Both the position numbers and the translations under genes were made by a program. From Pedobacter sp. ok626 (lineage in GTDB: Bacteria; Bacteroidota; Bacteroidia; Sphingobacteriales; Sphingobacteriaceae), in NCBI RefSeq assembly GCF_900100435.1, contig NZ_FNEX01000026.1:1-64000 (forward strand): 64,000 bases of DNA, written 5' to 3'. Every line of letters starts with the position of its first letter. Position 1 is the first letter of the stretch. Shown piece after piece: positions 60,883 through 64,000 of this stretch. The notes under the pieces were generated by a model that was given only the letters and a program-made list of their open reading frames with translations, searched no databases and was not told the origin of the DNA.

Positions 60883-60936
60883 TAGAATAAGTTATGAGTT
60901 AGTTTTTTAGTTTCTACACTTTCTAGTAACTGGTTT

Positions 60937-60944
60937 CAAATATA
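60937..60944 (-). promoter_or_regulatory. promoter -7 element of the M16 peptidase gene
   Basis: The minus strand reads TATATTTG, an exact -7 match about 55 bases before the M16 ATG at 60882. No clear -33 TTTG is seen. Confidence 0.45.
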
Positions 60945-61082
60945 AGTTGAATGCTAAACTTTTTGTTTGAATTCTTGTACTTTTACGGCTACAAAAGCAG
61001 TTTGTTAAGCAAGTTCATCAAGAATGGTGAATATGGCATATTGCCAGCGCTTAATAAGTGTTTTATATCTTAATATACACAC

Positions 61083-61904
61083 ATGAAGAAGGAAAATTCA
61101 AGACCCAATATTTTAGTAGTGAATGATGATGGTATTACCGCACCAGGAATTAAAAATCTGATTGAAGTAATGATGGAATTGGGGAATGTGGTAGTTGTGG
61201 CACCTGATGGGCCGCAGTCGGGAATGGGACATGCCATTACGATTGGAAAGCCATTGCGTTTTGACCGGGTTGACCTATACCCCGGTGTAGAAATGTACAA
61301 ATGTTCTGGTACACCTGTGGATTGTGTGAAGCTGGCAGTAAACAAAATATTTAAAGGTAAAAAACCTGATCTTTGTGTATCTGGTATCAATCATGGATTA
61401 AATAATTCTATCAATGTAATCTATTCTGGAACGATGTCGGCCGCTGTAGAAGGTGCGATCGAAAATATTCCGTCCATAGGTTTTTCACTGGATGATTTTT
61501 CTGAACAAGCAGACTTTAGTCACTGTAAAAGATTTATCAAAACGATTGCTTTACAAGTATTGGAGCACGGATTGCCACAGGCCACCTTACTAAATGTAAA
61601 TTTTCCCAATGGTGCCGATTTGAAAGGTATTAAAATTTGCAGACAGGCGAATGCCAAATGGGCTGAAGAATTTGACGAGCGTAAAGATCCGCACAATCGG
61701 TCATATTATTGGCTTACTGGTGTATTCCAAAATAATGATAAAGGTGAGGATACAGACGTTTGGGCGTTAGATAATGGATATGTGTCGGTGGTTCCCGTAC
61801 AGTTTGATTTGACTGCACATCACGCTATTCCAGTGTTGAACAGTTGGACTTTTGATGTTCCGCCTGCCTCTGTTGCTGCAGCTGATGGGTCTTCACTTGG
61901 ATAA
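61083..61904 (+). CDS. surE: 5'/3'-nucleotidase SurE
   Basis: SurE is a metal-dependent phosphatase acting on nucleoside monophosphates, linked to stationary-phase survival. The 273-residue protein has the metal site N-D-D-G-I at 14-18, P-D-G-P-Q-S-G-M-G near 39 and S-G-I-N-H-G-L-N-N near 100. Next comes Y-S-G-T-M-S-A-A-V-E-G, the usual order. It heads a run with a small membrane protein and lpxB, spaced two bases and then overlapping. Confidence 0.95.
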   Translation: MKKENSRPNILVVNDDGITAPGIKNLIEVMMELGNVVVVAPDGPQSGMGHAITIGKPLRFDRVDLYPGVEMYKCSGTPVDCVKLAVNKIFKGKKPDLCVSGINHGLNNSINVIYSGTMSAAVEGAIENIPSIGFSLDDFSEQADFSHCKRFIKTIALQVLEHGLPQATLLNVNFPNGADLKGIKICRQANAKWAEEFDERKDPHNRSYYWLTGVFQNNDKGEDTDVWALDNGYVSVVPVQFDLTAHHAIPVLNSWTFDVPPASVAAADGSSLG

Positions 61905-61906
61905 TT

Positions 61907-62188
61907 ATGACATTAGGAAATCGATTAGCACAAATTAAAGATTCTGTATTTACAGGCCTGGGTATCGGATTACTGATACCTTGTGTCTTACTTGCTATAG
62001 TCTGGTACCTGATGCATAGGTTTGCTTTTTTGGCAAAGGCCGATTTATTATTGATTGGATGTATTGCTGTAAATGCAGGATTAATGCATTACTTTTTTAA
62101 ATTAAATAAGGACAATATTGGCAGGGGCATTATCAGTGCTACTTTTCTCTGGGCCTTTGCATTCTTTTTTTATAAAATAACCCAATAA
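61907..62188 (+). CDS. small membrane protein between surE and lpxB
   Basis: The 93-residue protein has three predicted membrane helices (about 16-35, 42-60 and 72-90). I recognise no named family. It starts two bases after the surE stop and its stop overlaps the lpxB start by one base (TAATG), so it is translated with them. A role in envelope lipid metabolism is possible from position only. Confidence 0.82.
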   Translation: MTLGNRLAQIKDSVFTGLGIGLLIPCVLLAIVWYLMHRFAFLAKADLLLIGCIAVNAGLMHYFFKLNKDNIGRGIISATFLWAFAFFFYKITQ

Positions 62189-63306
62189 TGAGGTATTATA
62201 TTGTAGCAGGAGAGGCTTCAGGAGATTTGCACGGTGCTAATTTAATGAAAGCACTAAAAGTTGAAGATGCAAACGCTGAATTTAGGTTTTATGGTGGCGA
62301 TAAGATGCTGGCCGAAGGCGGAGTACTGGATAAACACTACGCTGAAATGGCTTTTATGGGATTCACTGAAGTGCTTTTAAATCTGCGCACTATTTTTAAA
62401 AACCTAAAAGCATGCAAAGCTGCTATACTAGCTTATAAACCAGATGTATTGATTCTTATTGATTTTCCGGGTTTTAACTTAAAGATTGCGGAGTTTGCCA
62501 AAGCCAATGGCATTAAGGTTTGCTATTATATCTCACCAAAGGTTTGGGCATGGAACCAAAAACGTGTGCTTAAAATAAAACGGATAGTAGATAAGCTGTT
62601 CTGTATTTTGCCTTTCGAAGTAGATTTTTACAAGAGCTGGGGCATGGAGGTCGATTATGTGGGTAACCCATTGCTGGATGAAATTGCGCAGTTTACCCCG
62701 GATCCGGAGTTCCGTAAAAAATATCAGCTTGAAAAGGATGTTGTTGCACTATTGCCGGGTAGCCGTAAACAAGAGATAGAGCGATTGCTGCCGGATATGC
62801 TAAGTGTTACCCAAAGCTTTCCTGATTGTCATTTTGTGGTTGCTGCGGCGCCAAGTTTTGATGAAGCTTATTACCGACAATTTATTAAGACGGATAATGT
62901 GACATTGGTTTTCGCTCAAACTTATAATTTGCTTCATGTAGCTAAAGCGGCAATTGTCGCTTCGGGCACGGCTACACTAGAAACGGCTTTGTTTCATGTA
63001 CCACAGGTAGTAGTTTATCGAGGCGGTGCAATATCTGTAGCGATCGCAAGAGCATTAGTCAAAATCAGATTTATATCGCTTGTTAATTTAATTATGGATA
63101 GGGCTGTAGTTAAGGAATTGATCCAAAATGATTGCAATACAGCAAGCATTACCCGTGTGCTTAAAGGTATTCTAAACGGAGCCGAAAGAGCGCAGATGCT
63201 TAGTGATTACAAAGAGCTCTCGGCAAAAATGGGTACCGCAGGAGCATCAGGACGTACTGCTAAACTCATTCTCAACTATTTGGCAACGCTCTCCAACAAG
63301 AAGTAG
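62188..63306 (+). CDS. lpxB: lipid-A-disaccharide synthase
   Basis: LpxB joins UDP-diacylglucosamine and lipid X to make the lipid A disaccharide at the inner membrane. The 372-residue GT19 protein has A-G-E-A-S-G-D-L-H-G-A-N at 7-18 and I-D-F-P-G-F-N near 91. K-V-W-A-W, L-P-G-S-R-K-Q-E-I near 190 and A-S-G-T-A-T-L-E-T-A near 257 follow. The last 60 bases overlap the convergent thioesterase gene. Confidence 0.96.
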   Translation: MRYYIVAGEASGDLHGANLMKALKVEDANAEFRFYGGDKMLAEGGVLDKHYAEMAFMGFTEVLLNLRTIFKNLKACKAAILAYKPDVLILIDFPGFNLKIAEFAKANGIKVCYYISPKVWAWNQKRVLKIKRIVDKLFCILPFEVDFYKSWGMEVDYVGNPLLDEIAQFTPDPEFRKKYQLEKDVVALLPGSRKQEIERLLPDMLSVTQSFPDCHFVVAAAPSFDEAYYRQFIKTDNVTLVFAQTYNLLHVAKAAIVASGTATLETALFHVPQVVVYRGGAISVAIARALVKIRFISLVNLIMDRAVVKELIQNDCNTASITRVLKGILNGAERAQMLSDYKELSAKMGTAGASGRTAKLILNYLATLSNKK

Positions 63307-63816
63307 ACGACACTGTTCGTCTTTTTCTGGGATATTTACATCATTTAGGTCCTTGCGGTATTGTCGTCTGATATCGATTCTACTTTTAGCTTCAATAAAC
63401 CGTCGTACCTGCTCCCGGTTTTCCAATATCAGACCCGGTACTTGTACTGGTAGGTTATTGTCATCTTTAGCTACCATGGTAAAGTAACAGGTGTTGGTAT
63501 GCTTAACAGCATTGGTTTTAACGTTTTCAGAAATTACGCGGATACCCACTACCACCGATGTGTTTCCTACATAGTTTATAGAGGCCATTAAGGATACCAA
63601 TTCCCCGACTTCAACAGGAGCTAAAAAATTAACGGTGTCAATAGAGGCGGTTACGCAGTAATTGCCGGCGTGCTTGGCTGCACATACATAAGCAACCTTA
63701 TCCATCAATGAAAGTAAAGTGCCTCCATGTATCTTTCCTCCAAAATTGGCATAAGCGGGGATCATCAATTCTGTGAGTACGGTTTCCGAAAACCGCACTG
63801 GTTTATAATTTTCCAT
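63247..63816 (-). CDS. acyl-CoA thioesterase, hotdog fold
   Basis: The 189-residue protein has the hotdog pattern of YciA/BACH-type thioesterases: A-N-F-G-G-K-I-H-G-G-T-L-L-S-L-M-D (about 24-40), then C-V-T-A-S-I-D-T-V-N-F-L-A-P-V near 57 and T-N-T-C-Y-F-T-M-V near 106. It hydrolyses acyl-CoA to free acid and CoA; chain-length preference unknown. The C-terminal 50 residues are charged and extend past the core domain, and the final 20 are read from DNA that also codes for the end of LpxB. Confidence 0.9.
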   Translation of the reverse strand: MENYKPVRFSETVLTELMIPAYANFGGKIHGGTLLSLMDKVAYVCAAKHAGNYCVTASIDTVNFLAPVEVGELVSLMASINYVGNTSVVVGIRVISENVKTNAVKHTNTCYFTMVAKDDNNLPVQVPGLILENREQVRRFIEAKSRIDIRRQYRKDLNDVNIPEKDEQCRLLLVGERCQIVENEFSSTS

Positions 63817-63839
63817 TTATTCTTGCTGGTTAATTGTTA

Positions 63840-64000
63840 TTAGTGTTTATTTAATCTTGCCTCTTCAAGGTCAAGATTCTCTTCCATATCTCTCAGGACT
63901 TCGTGGTCATATTTTTTTGAGGCTTTCATTTTCTTAAGCCCTTTTCTTCTTAAAGCAATCAATTCCAGCATAATTTTTCGGTATAGTTTTCTTACTGATG
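63840..64000 (-). CDS. CPA1-type Na+/H+ antiporter, C-terminal fragment
   Basis: Read on the minus strand, the frame is open from the window edge to a TAA at 63840-63842 and gives about 52 residues. The end, L-E-L-I-A-L-R-R-K-G then H-E-V-L-R-D-M-E-E-N-L-D-L-E-E-A-R-L, resembles the cytosolic tail of NhaP/CPA1 sodium/proton antiporters. The membrane part lies outside the window, so the assignment rests on this tail only. It is upstream of, and separate from, the thioesterase gene. Confidence 0.6.
   Translation of the reverse strand, partial: SVRKLYRKIMLELIALRRKGLKKMKASKKYDHEVLRDMEENLDLEEARLNKH

Overview
The window is chromosomal DNA from a low-GC member of the Bacteroidota, most likely a Pedobacter-like Sphingobacteriaceae. 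The evidence is the paired SusC/SusD outer-membrane systems, the FecI/FecR-type sigma and anti-sigma genes, bacillithiol synthesis (bshC), the ftsX-DUF3098-uppP-truB order, DUF4295 beside rpmB/rpmG, and several TAnnTTTG-type -7 promoter elements. Shine-Dalgarno signals are weak throughout. Genus is an inference from gene content; no rRNA or tRNA gene is visible.

Layout. 0-0.3 kb: the 3' end of a group II intron (maturase C-terminus, domains V/VI) lies against the 3' end of recA. 0.3-9.6 kb: DNA repair and housekeeping genes (recA, nth, a small unknown, an ECF sigma factor, uvrA, a LysE-type exporter, a cation/proton antiporter, a small secreted protein). 9.6-14.0 kb: a tightly packed minus-strand operon ftsX, DUF3098, uppP, truB, yitT-like, ribF. 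14.3-19.0 kb: a lipoprotein, a ClC chloride channel and leuS. 19.0-21.3 kb: a small accessory patch with an Rpn-family nuclease that has a repeat-rich tail, a small unknown gene and two non-coding inverted-repeat elements of about 100 bp. 21.3-34.3 kb: a DUF2147 protein, a TonB-dependent receptor, then a sigma/anti-sigma/SusC/SusD locus with two lipoproteins (a zinc metallohydrolase-like protein and a DUF4302 protein). 34.5-37.2 kb: a peptide-type solute-binding lipoprotein, a lone C-lobe BtuF-like protein and an FMN reductase. 37.3-41.7 kb: parA, parB, DUF5683, dapB, lepB. 41.7-47.5 kb, minus strand: an Ldh-family oxidoreductase, bshC, rimO, ftsY, DUF4295, rpmG, rpmB. 47.9-55.8 kb: a second nutrient-uptake locus with a FecR protein carrying an N-terminal CBS-like motif, SusC and SusD, facing an AraC regulator, a MauE-like membrane protein and a small two-cysteine secreted protein. 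55.9-64.0 kb: acs, an M16 peptidase, surE, a small membrane protein, lpxB, an acyl-CoA thioesterase and the end of a CPA1-type Na+/H+ antiporter.

How the genes work together. The first SusCD locus looks like a standard Bacteroidota cell-surface signalling unit: SusC with an STN domain signals to FecR, which controls the adjacent ECF sigma factor. The second locus departs from that plan. It has no sigma gene beside FecR, the FecR N-terminus resembles a single CBS motif, and the SusC lacks the usual carboxypeptidase-regulatory-like domain. This second locus, with the neighbouring AraC/MauE/two-cysteine-protein cassette, is the best candidate for an undescribed system in the window. The two ~100 bp repeat elements at 20.2-20.9 kb and the C-terminal module shared by two adjacent lipoproteins at 31.6-34.3 kb are also worth checking.
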